This document shows, in pieces, positions 53,869 to 62,821 of a DNA stretch of 64,000 bases. The notes beneath the pieces were generated by a model that worked only from the letters and a program-made list of their open reading frames with translations, ran no database searches and was not told the DNA's origin. Numbering within the stretch: position 1 is the first letter of the stretch; each line of letters begins with the position of its first letter. The position numbers and the translations under genes are program-made. The stretch comes from Streptomyces sp. BA2 (GTDB lineage Bacteria > Actinomycetota > Actinomycetes > Streptomycetales > Streptomycetaceae): contig NZ_WSRO01000002.1 in NCBI RefSeq assembly GCF_009769735.1, forward strand, positions 3,546,001 through 3,610,000, read 5' to 3'.

Positions 53869-55158
53869 TCAGCGACCCTCGACCGGGACGAAGTCCCGCA
53901 GGACCTCACCGGTGTAGATCTGGCGCGGGCGCCCGATGCGGGATCCCGGCTCCTTGATCATCTCGTGCCACTGCGCGATCCAGCCGGGAAGGCGGCCGAG
54001 CGCGAACAGCACGGTGAACATCTCGGTGGGGAAGCCCATCGCGCGGTAGATGAGACCCGTGTAGAAGTCCACGTTCGGGTACAGCTTGCGCTCGACGAAG
54101 TAGTCGTCGGCCAGCGCGTGCTCTTCGAGCTTGAGCGCGATGTCGAGCAGCTCGTCGTCCTTGCCGAGAGCCGAGAGGACGTCGTGCGCCGCAGCCTTGA
54201 TGATCTTCGCCCGGGGGTCGAAGTTCTTGTAGACGCGGTGCCCGAAGCCCATGAGCTTCACGCCGTCTTCCTTGTTCTTCACCTTGCGGATGAAGGTGTC
54301 GACGTCGCCGCCGTCCTGCTTGATGCCCTCGAGCATCTCCAGGACGGACTGGTTGGCGCCACCGTGCAGCGGGCCCCAGAGGGCCGAGATGCCGGCGGAG
54401 ATCGAGGCGAACATGTTCGCCTGCGAGGAGCCCACCAGACGCACGGTGGAGGTCGAACAGTTCTGCTCGTGGTCCGCGTGCAGGATCAGGAGCTTGTCGA
54501 GCGCGGAGACGACGACCGGGTCGAGTTCATAGTCCGCGGCCGGCACGGAGAACGTCATGCGCAGGAAGTTCTCGACGTAACCGAGGTCGTTGCTCGGGTA
54601 GACGACCGGGTGGCCCACGGACTTCTTGTAGGCGTACGCCGCGATCGTCGGAAGCTTGGCGAGAAGGCGGATCGTCGAAAGGTGACGCTGCTTCTCGTCG
54701 AACGGGTTGTGGCTGTCCTGGTAGAACGTCGACAGCGCGCTGACCACGGACGACAGCATCGCCATCGGGTGGGCGTCACGCGGGAAGCCGTCGTAGAACC
54801 GCTTGACGTCCTCGTGCAGCAGGGTGTGCTGCGTGATCTCGTTCTTGAAGCTGGCGAGCTCGTCGACCTTCGGCAGTTCGCCGTTGATCAGAAGGTACGC
54901 CACCTCGGTGAAGGTGGAGCGCTCGGCCAGCTGCTCGATCGGGTAGCCGCGGTACCGGAGGATGCCCTGCTCGCCGTCGAGATAGGTGATGGCGGATTTA
55001 TAGGCGGCGGTGTTGCCATAGCCGCTGTCCAGGGTCACCAGACCGGTCTGGGCGCGGAGCTTCCCGATGTCGAAGCCCTTGTCGCCGACAGTCGAATCGA
55101 TCACCGGGTAGGTGTACTCGCCATCGCCGTACCGCAGTACTACAGAGTTGTCGCTCAC
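53869..55158 (-). CDS. gltA: citrate synthase
   Basis: The 429-residue hexameric-type citrate synthase condenses acetyl-CoA and oxaloacetate. Active-site signatures: LHADHEQNCSTSTVRLVGSS, ALWGPLHGGANQSVLEML and the GFGHRVYKNFDPRAKI loop with His and Asp-containing partners later (FYTGLIYRAMGFPTEMF). The GTG at 55158 gives VSDNSVVLRYGDGEYTYPVI and has GAGGGAT upstream; this is the streptomycete start. The frame continues upstream 19 codons without similarity. It is a core TCA gene, read convergently with copA. Confidence 0.95.
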   Translation of the reverse strand: MSDNSVVLRYGDGEYTYPVIDSTVGDKGFDIGKLRAQTGLVTLDSGYGNTAAYKSAITYLDGEQGILRYRGYPIEQLAERSTFTEVAYLLINGELPKVDELASFKNEITQHTLLHEDVKRFYDGFPRDAHPMAMLSSVVSALSTFYQDSHNPFDEKQRHLSTIRLLAKLPTIAAYAYKKSVGHPVVYPSNDLGYVENFLRMTFSVPAADYELDPVVVSALDKLLILHADHEQNCSTSTVRLVGSSQANMFASISAGISALWGPLHGGANQSVLEMLEGIKQDGGDVDTFIRKVKNKEDGVKLMGFGHRVYKNFDPRAKIIKAAAHDVLSALGKDDELLDIALKLEEHALADDYFVERKLYPNVDFYTGLIYRAMGFPTEMFTVLFALGRLPGWIAQWHEMIKEPGSRIGRPRQIYTGEVLRDFVPVEGR

Positions 55159-55355
55159 GTCATCCCTCACCGACGTTGTGCCTCTTCTTCGAGGTGCCCT
55201 GACTGTCTCTACCATCCCCCATTTGGCCCTGGAGAGTGCACTCGGGGTCGACCATTGGGCCTATTGGCGGCACTCAGTGCCGCCAACCTACTCATCCTGC
55301 CCCTCGTCGCCCCGGTTGCGGAAGGCTCTGTGACCTTTCCTACTCGTTTGATCGA

Positions 55356-57590
55356 TCAAAATTTCCCACGGCCTCCGCCGAGCCGGAAATCCAGGGCCGT
55401 ACAGCGTCTGCCCGCGGAGACCGTGCGCACCGCTTGTCCCAGAGCCTTGCGCGAACCGACCAGGACGACCAGCTTCTTGGCGCGCGTGACCGCCGTGTAG
55501 AGCAGGTTCCGCTGGAGCATCATCCACGCGCCCGTGGTCACGGGGATCACCACCGCCGGATACTCACTGCCCTGGGAGCGGTGGATGGTGACCGCGTACG
55601 CGTGCGTCAGTTCGTCCAGTTCATCGAAGTCGTACGGAATCTCCTCGTCCTCGTCCGTCAGGACCGTGAGCCGCTGCTCGTCGGAGTCGAGCGAGGTGAC
55701 TACTCCGACGGTGCCATTGAAGACGCCGTTCTGCCCCTTCTCGTAGTTGTTGCGGATCTGGGTGACCTTGTCGCCGACGCGGAACACCCGGCCGCCGAAG
55801 CGCTTCTCCGGTACGTCGGGTCTGCTCGGGGTGATGGCCTGCTGGAGCAGGCCGTTCAGGTTCCCCGCGCCCGCGGGGCCGCGGTGCATGGGCGCGAGCA
55901 CCTGGACGTCACGGCGCGGGTCGAGGCCGAACTTGGCCGGAATGCGGCGCGCCGCCACGTCGACGGTGACCCGTCCCGCGTCCTCGGTCTCGTCTTCCAC
56001 GAAGAGGAAGAAGTCCGAGAGCCCCTGGGTGATGGGCGGTACCCCGGAGTTGATGCGGTGGGCGTTCGTGACGACGCCGGACTGCTTGGCCTGGCGGAAG
56101 ATGTGGGTGAGCCGGACCGCGGGGAGAGGGCTCTGCTCGCTGAGCATGTCCCGCAGGACCTCGCCGGCGCCGACGCTCGGCAGCTGGTCCACGTCTCCGA
56201 CGAACAGGAGGTGGGCGCCGGGGGCGACGGCCTTCACCAGCTTGTTGGCCAGGAGCAGGTCCAGCATGGACGCCTCGTCGACCACGACGAGGTCGGCGTC
56301 GAGCGGCCGGTCCTTGTCGTAGGCGGCGTCGCCTCCTGGCTTCAGCTCCAGGAGGCGGTGGACGGTGGAGGCCTCGGCCCCGGTGAGCTCGGCGAGGCGT
56401 TTGGCGGCACGGCCCGTGGGGGCGGCGAGGACGACCTTGGCCTTCTTCGCGCGGGCCAGCTCCACGATGGACCGGACCGTGAAGGACTTGCCGCAGCCGG
56501 GGCCTCCGGTGAGGACGGCTGCCTTCTGCGTCAGCGCGAGCCTGACGGCCGCTTCCTGCTCGGGGGCGAGGTCGGCGCCCGTACGGGTGGCGAGCCAGGC
56601 GAGTGCCTTGCCCCAGTCGACGTCCTGGAAGGCGGACAGGCGGTCGTCCGAAGCCCTCAGGAGGCGCAGGAGCTGGGCGGAGAGGGAGAGTTCCGCGCGG
56701 TGGAAGGGGACGAGATAGACGGCGGTGACGTCCTCTTCCCCGTCGGGGCCGGGGACGCTCTCGCGTACGACGCCTTCGTCCTCCGTGGCCAGTTGCGCCA
56801 GGCAGTCGATGACCAGGCCCGTGTCCACCTGGAGCAGCTTCACCGCGTCCGCGATGAGGCGCTCCTCCGGGAGATAGCAGTTGCCCTGGTCGGTGGACTG
56901 GGAGAGTGCGTACTGCAGGCCGGCCTTGACCCGTTCCGGGCTGTCGTGCGGGATGCCGACGGACTGGGCGATGCGGTCCGCGGTGAGGAAGCCGATGCCC
57001 CAGACGTCCGCGGCGAGGCGATAGGGCTCGTTCTTCACTATGGAGATGGAGGCGTCCGCGTACTTCTTGTAGATGCGGACGGCGATGGAGGTGGAGACGC
57101 CCACGCCTTGCAGGAAGACCATCACCTCCTTGATGGCCTTCTGTTCCTCCCAGGCCGCGGCGATCATCTTGGTGCGTTTGGGGCCGAGGCCGGGGACTTC
57201 GACGAGGCGCTTGGGTTCCTTCTCGATGATGTCGAGGGTGTCCACGCCGAAGTGGGTGGTGATGCGGTCGGCCATGACGGGGCCGATGCCCTTGATGAGG
57301 CCTGAGCCGAGATAGCGGCGGATGCCTTGGATGGTGGCGGGGAGGATGGTGGTGTAGTTCTCCACTGTGAACTGCTTGCCGTACTGGGCGTGGGAGCCCC
57401 AGCGGCCCTCCATGCGGAGGGATTCGCCTGCCTGCGCGCCCAGCAGTGCGCCTACGACGGTGAGGAGATCGCCGCTGCCGCGGCCCGTGTCCACGCGGGC
57501 GACCGTGTACCCGTTCTCCTCGTTGGCGTAGGTGATCCGCTCCAGGACTCCCTCGACCACTGCGGCTTTCGCCGCTGCTGCACTCGACAT
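55356..57590 (-). CDS. recD2: RecD2-type SF1B DNA helicase
   Basis: This 744-residue helicase has an N-terminal OB domain, tandem helix-hairpin-helix elements (YLGSGLIKGIGPVMADRITT, LVEVPGLGPKRTKMIAAAWE) and the SF1B core: Walker A VLTGGPGCGKSFT near residue 360, motif II LVVVDEASMLDLLL, motif III LLFVGDVDQLPSVGAGEVLR and motif VI VTIHRSQGSEYPAVVI. RecD2 unwinds 5'-to-3' in repair independent of RecBC. The ATG at 57590 lacks a strong ribosome site. It is divergent from the DUF937 gene, with a strong hairpin in between. Confidence 0.93.
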   Translation of the reverse strand: MSSAAAAKAAVVEGVLERITYANEENGYTVARVDTGRGSGDLLTVVGALLGAQAGESLRMEGRWGSHAQYGKQFTVENYTTILPATIQGIRRYLGSGLIKGIGPVMADRITTHFGVDTLDIIEKEPKRLVEVPGLGPKRTKMIAAAWEEQKAIKEVMVFLQGVGVSTSIAVRIYKKYADASISIVKNEPYRLAADVWGIGFLTADRIAQSVGIPHDSPERVKAGLQYALSQSTDQGNCYLPEERLIADAVKLLQVDTGLVIDCLAQLATEDEGVVRESVPGPDGEEDVTAVYLVPFHRAELSLSAQLLRLLRASDDRLSAFQDVDWGKALAWLATRTGADLAPEQEAAVRLALTQKAAVLTGGPGCGKSFTVRSIVELARAKKAKVVLAAPTGRAAKRLAELTGAEASTVHRLLELKPGGDAAYDKDRPLDADLVVVDEASMLDLLLANKLVKAVAPGAHLLFVGDVDQLPSVGAGEVLRDMLSEQSPLPAVRLTHIFRQAKQSGVVTNAHRINSGVPPITQGLSDFFLFVEDETEDAGRVTVDVAARRIPAKFGLDPRRDVQVLAPMHRGPAGAGNLNGLLQQAITPSRPDVPEKRFGGRVFRVGDKVTQIRNNYEKGQNGVFNGTVGVVTSLDSDEQRLTVLTDEDEEIPYDFDELDELTHAYAVTIHRSQGSEYPAVVIPVTTGAWMMLQRNLLYTAVTRAKKLVVLVGSRKALGQAVRTVSAGRRCTALDFRLGGGRGKF

Positions 57591-57668
57591 GAGCCGACGC
57601 TATCGCTCGGCGCTGACAGCGTGGGAAGCCTGTGGACAACCGCATGTTCGGGGGGCGGGAAAAGCTTC

Positions 57669-57702
57669 GAGGGGGCCCGGTCTTTCGACCGGGCCCCCTC
57701 GG
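57669..57702. other. 15-bp perfect hairpin in a divergent promoter gap
   Basis: Arms CGAGGGGGCCCGGTC and GACCGGGCCCCCTCG enclose TTTC. The hairpin sits between divergent recD2 and DUF937, where neither gene ends. It has the look of a transcription terminator, so it may end a short unannotated RNA, or act as an attenuator in the recD2 leader. Confidence 0.6.
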
Positions 57703-57859
57703 GTCTCCCCTCCCCTGTCAGTACTCCGCGATCCCCCCGGATCCCCCCCGCGGAAGTCCCGACGCAAAGTACGACCCGCGTCGGGCGGGAAGGGTTGCAC
57801 GGGCAAGGCCACGAGTTTTCGGGGTGCCGAGGAAGTGGGGCGGAAGTAGCTTTTACCCC

Positions 57860-58387
57860 ATGAACGAAGAATCACCCGAAACTACGCCCGAAGCCTCGCT
57901 GAAGAAGGACGTCCTCGACGAACTCGGTGACGACAAGCTTCAGGAGATCGCGGGGCTTCTCGGTACGGACGCGGCGGGGGCGCAGGACGTGGTGGCGACC
58001 ACGGTGACCGCGCTTTCGGGGAACCTCCAGGAGAAGGCGGAGGATCCCGCGGAGGCGGCGGAGGTCCAACAGGCGTTCGCCGAGGCGTCGCCTCCACAGG
58101 GGATCGCCGGGTTCGGGGGGTTCGGAGGGCTGGCGGCGGGCGGGATGCTTTCCGGGGTGCTGACGAAGATGAGCAGGCCGGTGGCGAATGCGGTGGCGAA
58201 GAAGACGGGGCTGCCGGCGGCTTCGGTGACGCGGGTGATCGAGCTGCTGATTCCGGTGCTGCTGACGGTGCTGACGAAGCGGGCGCGGAAGTCGGGTACG
58301 GGGACGGGTACAGGTACGGGCACGGGATCCGCCGGGGGCGGAATCGGCGACCTCCTGAGCCAAATCCTGGGCGGCAGGAAGAGGTAG
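57860..58387 (+). CDS. DUF937 family protein
   Basis: This 175-residue protein has a DUF937-type helical region (LGDDKLQEIAGLLGTDAAGA, then AQDVVATTVTALSGNLQEKA). A Gly-rich hinge GIAGFGGFGGLAAGGMLSGV follows, then helices with a hydrophobic stretch VIELLIPVLLTVLTKRARKS. A Gly-Thr repeat (GTGTGTGTGTG) precedes the conserved tail GGGIGDLLSQILGGRKR. DUF937 proteins are widespread and of unknown function. The ATG at 57860 is 14 bases after GGAAGT, a rather distant ribosome site. Confidence 0.82.
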   Translation: MNEESPETTPEASLKKDVLDELGDDKLQEIAGLLGTDAAGAQDVVATTVTALSGNLQEKAEDPAEAAEVQQAFAEASPPQGIAGFGGFGGLAAGGMLSGVLTKMSRPVANAVAKKTGLPAASVTRVIELLIPVLLTVLTKRARKSGTGTGTGTGTGSAGGGIGDLLSQILGGRKR

Positions 58388-58389
58388 CC

Positions 58390-58426
58390 CTGCTGGGGGG
58401 GAGGAGGCCCCCCTCCCCCCCAGCAG
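58390..58426. terminator. bidirectional terminator between convergent genes
   Basis: Arms CTGCTGGGGGGGAGG and CCTCCCCCCCAGCAG (15 bp, perfect) enclose a seven-base loop and fill the whole 41-base gap between the DUF937 stop and the stop of the isomerase gene. Confidence 0.85.
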
Positions 58427-58428
58427 AA

Positions 58429-59271
58429 TCACCCGTGCCGCAAGTAGTTCCGTACCGTTTCCGACAGGACTTCGTGGCCGTTCCTCGACCACAGGGGCTC
58501 GTTGAAGAGCTCCACCTCGATCGGGCCCCCGTAGCCCGCCCCCTCCACCAAGGTCCGCCACGACCGCAGGTCGACCGAGCCCTCCCCCAGCTGGCCCCGG
58601 CCGTTCAGTACGCCCTCCGGCAACGGCGTCACCCAGTCCGCCAGTTGGAACGCGTGGAGGCGCCCGCCCCGCCCCGCCCGGTCGATCTGCGCGGGAGCCG
58701 TGTCGTCCCACCACACGTGGTACGTGTCGACGCAGACCCCGACCTGGGAAGCCGGAAAGCGCTCCGCCAGGTCCAGCGCCTGAGCCAGCGTGGAGACCAC
58801 GCAGCGGTCCGACGCGAACATGGGGTGGAGGGGTTCGATGGCCAGGCGGACCCCCCGCGAGGCCGCGTACGGGGCCAGCTCCGCCAGCGCCTCGGCGATC
58901 CGCCCCCTCGCTCCGTGCAAGTCCTTGCTGCCCTCGGGCAAGCCGCCCGAGACCAGCACCAGCGTGTCCGTACCCAGCGTCGCCGCCTCGTCGATCGCCG
59001 CCCTGTTGTCGTCGACGGCCCGCACGCGCGCGTGCGGCTCGATCGCCGTCAGGAAGCCGCCTCGGCAGAGCGTGGTGACCGTCAGGCCCGCGTCACGCAT
59101 CAGCTTGGCGGTCCGTTCAAGGCCGTACGACCGGACCGGCTCTCGCCAGAGGCCGACCCCCGTGATGCCCAAGTCGCCGCACGCCGCGACCAGTTCCGGC
59201 AGCGACAGCTGCTTGACCGTCATCTGGTTGATGGAGAAGCGCGCCAGGGCCTCGCTCTCGCTCTCGCTCAT
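58429..59271 (-). CDS. sugar-phosphate isomerase/epimerase (TIM barrel)
   Basis: The 280-residue AP-endonuclease-2-type barrel has metal-ligand strands VRLAIEPLHPMF, VGVCVDTYHVWWD, GRLHAFQLADWVTPLP and PIEVELFNEPLWSRNGHEVL. The N-terminus reads ARFSINQMTVKQLSLPELVA. It is last in the LacI-controlled operon and its ATG overlaps the DUF993 stop by ATGA. It probably epimerises or isomerises a keto-sugar or sugar acid produced by the adjacent dehydrogenase; the substrate is unknown. Confidence 0.85.
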   Translation of the reverse strand: MSESESEALARFSINQMTVKQLSLPELVAACGDLGITGVGLWREPVRSYGLERTAKLMRDAGLTVTTLCRGGFLTAIEPHARVRAVDDNRAAIDEAATLGTDTLVLVSGGLPEGSKDLHGARGRIAEALAELAPYAASRGVRLAIEPLHPMFASDRCVVSTLAQALDLAERFPASQVGVCVDTYHVWWDDTAPAQIDRAGRGGRLHAFQLADWVTPLPEGVLNGRGQLGEGSVDLRSWRTLVEGAGYGGPIEVELFNEPLWSRNGHEVLSETVRNYLRHG

Positions 59272-60428
59272 TGCTGGACTCCGTACGTGGTGAGCAGGGA
59301 CTTCATCCGGGACTCGGCGAGGAGCGGGTCCGGGAACAGGCCAAGGCCGTCCGCCAGTTCGTAGGCGTGGCACAAGTGCGGCAGCGACCTCGCCGACTGG
59401 AAGCCCCCCACCATCGTGAAGTGGGTCTGGTGGCCCGCGAGCCATGCCAGGAACACCACACCCGTCTTGTAGAAGCGGGTGGGGGGTTGGAAGAGGTGGC
59501 GGGAGAGTTCGACCGTGGGGTCGAGGCGGGCACGGAACGCCTTGGAGTCGCCGGTGTCCAGCGCGCGCACCGCCTCCGCCGCCAGCGGAGCCAGCGGGTC
59601 GAAGATGCCGAGCAGGGCGTGGCTGAAGCCCTGCTCGTCGCCCGCGATCAGCTCGGGGTAGTTGAAGTCGTCACCCGTGTAGCAGCGGACGCCGTCCGGG
59701 AGGCGGCGGCGCAGGGCGATCTCGCGCCCGGGGTCGAGGAGGGAGATCTTGATGCCGTCGACCTTGTCGGGGTGCGCGGCGATGACCTCCAGGAAGGTCT
59801 CGGTCGCCGCGTCCAGGTCCTCGCTGCCCCAGTAGCCGGTGAGCGCCGGGTCGAACATCGGGCCGAGCCAGTGCAGGATCACCGGCTCGCTCGCCTGACG
59901 CAGGAGGTGTCCGTACGTCTCCAGATAGTCGTCCGGCGACGTGGCGACGGCGGCGAGCGCCCTCGACGCCATCAGGATCGGCTGCGCGCCGCTCGACTCG
60001 ACCAGGGCCAGCTGTTCCTCGTACGCGGTGCGGACCGTCAGCAGGTCCGCGGCGCCCGTCAGTTGGTCCGTGCCCGCGCCGCAGGCGATCTTGCCGCCCT
60101 CCGCCTTCGCCTCCGCCGCCGAACGCCTGATCAGTTCCGCGGCGCCCTTCCAGTCCAGGCCCATTCCGCGTTGCGCCGTGTCCATCGCCTCGGCCACCCC
60201 CAGGCCCTGCGCCCACAGATGGCGGCGGAAGGCGAGGGTCGCGTCCCAGTCGACGGCCGCCGGGGAGTCCGGGGACACGTCGGCGTAGGGGTCCGCCACC
60301 ACGTGTGCCGCCGAGAAGACCGTGCGGGAGGTGAGGGGCGTGCCGCTTCCGGGCGGCACCTGCGAGGGCGCCTCACGGGGCTCGTACGGGCGCGTGGTGC
60401 CGTCCTCGCGCGGGAGCAGGAGCGTCAT
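59268..60428 (-). CDS. DUF993 dihydrodipicolinate-synthase-like aldolase
   Basis: This 386-residue protein belongs to the DUF993 group of DapA-like TIM barrels. Segments: MASRALAAVATSPDDYLETY, VILHWLGPMFDPALTGYWGS and KVDGIKISLLDPGREIALRR, where the Lys of DGIKIS is the likely Schiff-base residue; then VRCYTGDDFNYPELIAGDEQ. A lyase acting on a 2-keto sugar acid is plausible. The ATG at 60428 overlaps the dehydrogenase stop by ATGA and the downstream isomerase by the same, giving strict coupling of three genes. Confidence 0.85.
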   Translation of the reverse strand: MTLLLPREDGTTRPYEPREAPSQVPPGSGTPLTSRTVFSAAHVVADPYADVSPDSPAAVDWDATLAFRRHLWAQGLGVAEAMDTAQRGMGLDWKGAAELIRRSAAEAKAEGGKIACGAGTDQLTGAADLLTVRTAYEEQLALVESSGAQPILMASRALAAVATSPDDYLETYGHLLRQASEPVILHWLGPMFDPALTGYWGSEDLDAATETFLEVIAAHPDKVDGIKISLLDPGREIALRRRLPDGVRCYTGDDFNYPELIAGDEQGFSHALLGIFDPLAPLAAEAVRALDTGDSKAFRARLDPTVELSRHLFQPPTRFYKTGVVFLAWLAGHQTHFTMVGGFQSARSLPHLCHAYELADGLGLFPDPLLAESRMKSLLTTYGVQQ

Positions 60429-61591
60429 CGGTCGATCTCCGGTACCTCGATGCGGCGGCCCTCCGCCGAGGACTTCAGGCCCAGTTCGGCGAGCTGTACG
60501 CCGCGTGCGCCCGCGTGCAGGTCCCAGTGGTAGGGCGCGTCCGCGTACACGTGCTTCAGGAACAGCTCCCACTGTGCCTTGAAGCCGTTGTCGAACTCCT
60601 GATTGTCGGGCACCTCCTGCCACTGGTCCCGGAAGGAGTGGGTGACGGGCAGGTCCGGGTTCCAGACCGGCTTGGGGGTGTTACCGCGGTGCTGTACGCG
60701 GCAGTTGCGCAGGCCCGCGACCGCCGACCCCTCCGTGCCGTCCACCTGGAACTCGACCAGTTCGTCGCGGTTCACGCGGACCGTCCAGGAGGAGTTGATC
60801 TGCGCGATCGCGCCGCCTTCGAGCTCGAAGATGCCGTACGCCGCGTCGTCCGCCGTCGCGTCGTAGGGCTTGTCCCGCTCGTCCCAGCGCTGCGGTACGT
60901 GCGTCGCCGCCAGCGCCTGGACGCTGCGTACGCGGCCGAACAGCTCGTGCAGGACGTACTCCCAGTGCGGGAACATGTCGACGACGATGCCGCCGCCGTC
61001 CTCCGCGCGGTAGTTCCACGAGGGGCGCTGGGCGCTCTGCCAGTCGCCCTCGAAGACCCAGTAGCCGAACTCGCCCCGGATGGAGAGGATCTGACCGAAG
61101 AAGCCGCCGTCGATCAGGCGCTTCAGCTTCAGCAGGCCCGGTAGAAAGAGCTTGTCCTGGACCACGCCGTGCTTGATGCCGGCCGCCTGGGCGAGGCGGG
61201 CCAGTTCGAGGGCTCCGGCGAGGCCTGTCGCGGACGGCTTCTCGGTGTAGACGTGCTTGCCCGCGGCGATGGCCCGCTTGATGGCTTCCTCGCGCGCGGA
61301 GGTGACCTGCGCGTCGAAGTAGATGTCGATGGCGGGGTCGGCGAGGACCGCGTCCAGGTCGGTCGAGACGTGCGTCTCGGGGTCAAGTCCGTGGCGCTCC
61401 GCGATCTCCCGCAGTGCGTGCTCTCTGCGGCCCACCAGGACCGGCTCGGGCCACAGCACCGTGCCCTCGGCGTCGCCGAGTGCGAGTCCGCCCTGCTCGC
61501 GCAGGGCGAGCAGCGAGCGGACGAGGTGCTGGCGGTAGCCCATCCGTCCCGTCACACCGTTCATGGCGATGCGCACCGTCTTGCGAGTCAC
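60425..61591 (-). CDS. Gfo/Idh/MocA-family dehydrogenase
   Basis: The 388-residue NAD(P)-dependent oxidoreductase has the N-terminal Rossmann fold (RIAMNGVTGRMGYRQHLVRS), the family EKP motif in GKHVYTEKPSATGLAGALEL and a C-terminal substrate domain (SWNYRAEDGGGIVVDMFPHW with the catalytic-type Asp/His pair). The GTG at 61591 has GGAGGGACC upstream. It is the first gene behind the LacI operator. It oxidises a sugar or cyclitol; it is not assigned as inositol dehydrogenase because it clusters with DUF993 rather than the iol genes. Confidence 0.9.
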   Translation of the reverse strand: MTRKTVRIAMNGVTGRMGYRQHLVRSLLALREQGGLALGDAEGTVLWPEPVLVGRREHALREIAERHGLDPETHVSTDLDAVLADPAIDIYFDAQVTSAREEAIKRAIAAGKHVYTEKPSATGLAGALELARLAQAAGIKHGVVQDKLFLPGLLKLKRLIDGGFFGQILSIRGEFGYWVFEGDWQSAQRPSWNYRAEDGGGIVVDMFPHWEYVLHELFGRVRSVQALAATHVPQRWDERDKPYDATADDAAYGIFELEGGAIAQINSSWTVRVNRDELVEFQVDGTEGSAVAGLRNCRVQHRGNTPKPVWNPDLPVTHSFRDQWQEVPDNQEFDNGFKAQWELFLKHVYADAPYHWDLHAGARGVQLAELGLKSSAEGRRIEVPEIDR

Positions 61592-61616
61592 AGGGGTCCC
61601 TCCGTACGCAGGTAAG

Positions 61617-61640
61617 CGTATAGCAAGCGCTTTCTATACG
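61617..61640. promoter_or_regulatory. LacI-family operator
   Basis: A 24-bp palindrome with outer arms CGTATAG and CTATACG and the classic LacI-type core AAGCGCTT; only one base pair, adjacent to the core (C/T), breaks symmetry. It lies between the divergent dehydrogenase and LacI genes, so one site can repress both. Confidence 0.9.
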
Positions 61641-61712
61641 AGAAGAAGCTAGCCTGCCGCACAAGGTTCGGACAAGGGCTTCGGACCAGAGCCGTGACCG
61701 GAGGACGACGAG

Positions 61713-62780
61713 ATGACCGTGACCCTGGCCGACGTGGCGGCCCGCGCCCAGGTCTCCCCCGCTACCGTCTCCCGCGTCCTGAACGGCAACTACCCGGTGG
61801 CCGCGGCCACCCGGGAGCGTGTCCTTCGGGCCGTGGACGACCTCGACTACGTCCTCAACGGGCCCGCGAGCTCGCTCGCCGCGGCCACGTCCGACCTGGT
61901 CGGCATCCTCGTGAACGACATCGCCGACCCGTTCTTCGGGATCATGGCGGGCGCCGTCCAGTCCGAGATCGGCGGCCCCGGCGGGCGCGCCGGCGGCGAG
62001 CGGATGGCCGTGGTTTGCAACACGGGGGGCTCCCCGGAGCGCGAGCTGACCTATCTGACCCTGCTGCAGCGGCAGCGTGCGGCAGCGGTCGTCCTGACCG
62101 GCGGCGCCCTGGAGGACCCCGCCCACGCCGCCGCGATGTCCGCGAAGCTGGCACGCCTCGCGGACGCGGGCACCCGGATCGTGCTCTGCGGGCGGCCACC
62201 GCTGGAGGACTCGGACGCGGTGGCGGCCACCCTCACCTTCGACAACCGCAGCGGCGGGCGGCGGCTCACGGAGCATCTGCTGACGCTGGGGCACCGCAGG
62301 ATCGGGTACGTGGCCGGGCCGATGGAGCGCACGACCACCCGGCACCGGCTCGAAGGCCACCGGGACGCGCTCGCGGCGGCCGGCGCCGGGAACGCGGGCA
62401 ACGGCGACCAGGAGGAGCTGACCGTCCACGGCCCCTACACCCGCCGGTCGGGCTACGAAGCCACGCTCGAACTCCTGCGCCGCGCCCCCGACTTGACCGC
62501 CATCGTGGCCGCCAACGACACGGTCGCCCTGGGCGCTTCGGCCGCCCTGCGCGACCAGGGCCTGCGCATCCCCGAGGACATCTCGGTGGCGGGCTTCGAC
62601 GACCTGCCCTTCTCGGTGGACGCCGTCCCCGCCCTGACGACCGTACGCCTGCCGCTGTACGAGGCGGGCGCCCGCGCAGGGCGCCTGGCCACCGGCGCGG
62701 AGGAGGCACCGCCCGGGGGCGTGGCGACCATCGGGGCGGAGCTGATGGTGCGGGGGTCCACGGCGCCGCCGTGTCGGTGA
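61713..62780 (+). CDS. LacI-family transcriptional repressor
   Basis: This 355-residue repressor has an N-terminal helix-turn-helix with hinge (TLADVAARAQVSPATVSRVL, VLRAVDDLDYVLNGPASSLA) and a periplasmic-binding-protein-like sugar domain (LVGILVNDIADPFFGIMAGA, GHRRIGYVAGPMERTTTRHR, FDDLPFSVDAVPALTTVRLP). It should bind the 61617-61640 palindrome and respond to a sugar or sugar acid handled by the divergent operon. GGAGGACGACG precedes the ATG at 61713. Confidence 0.93.
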   Translation: MTVTLADVAARAQVSPATVSRVLNGNYPVAAATRERVLRAVDDLDYVLNGPASSLAAATSDLVGILVNDIADPFFGIMAGAVQSEIGGPGGRAGGERMAVVCNTGGSPERELTYLTLLQRQRAAAVVLTGGALEDPAHAAAMSAKLARLADAGTRIVLCGRPPLEDSDAVAATLTFDNRSGGRRLTEHLLTLGHRRIGYVAGPMERTTTRHRLEGHRDALAAAGAGNAGNGDQEELTVHGPYTRRSGYEATLELLRRAPDLTAIVAANDTVALGASAALRDQGLRIPEDISVAGFDDLPFSVDAVPALTTVRLPLYEAGARAGRLATGAEEAPPGGVATIGAELMVRGSTAPPCR

Positions 62781-62821
62781 GCCCTGGATGTCGTTGACGT
62801 CACCGGGAAACGGAGGCTCAT

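Noticed and set aside
53505..53909. A possible minus-strand gene of 134 codons in the copA-gltA gap
   Set aside because: It overlaps the gltA end and the terminator hairpin, is low in complexity and has no ribosome site; the structure there is better explained by repeats.
55236..57305. A long plus-strand frame opposite recD2
   Set aside because: It mirrors the recD2 codon pattern, has a biased Val/Asp/Gly composition and no recognisable motif, while recD2 has all helicase motifs.
60425..61591. myo-inositol dehydrogenase (iolG)
   Set aside because: It belongs to Gfo/Idh/MocA, but lies 12 kb from the iol operon in a separate LacI-controlled set with DUF993 and an isomerase.
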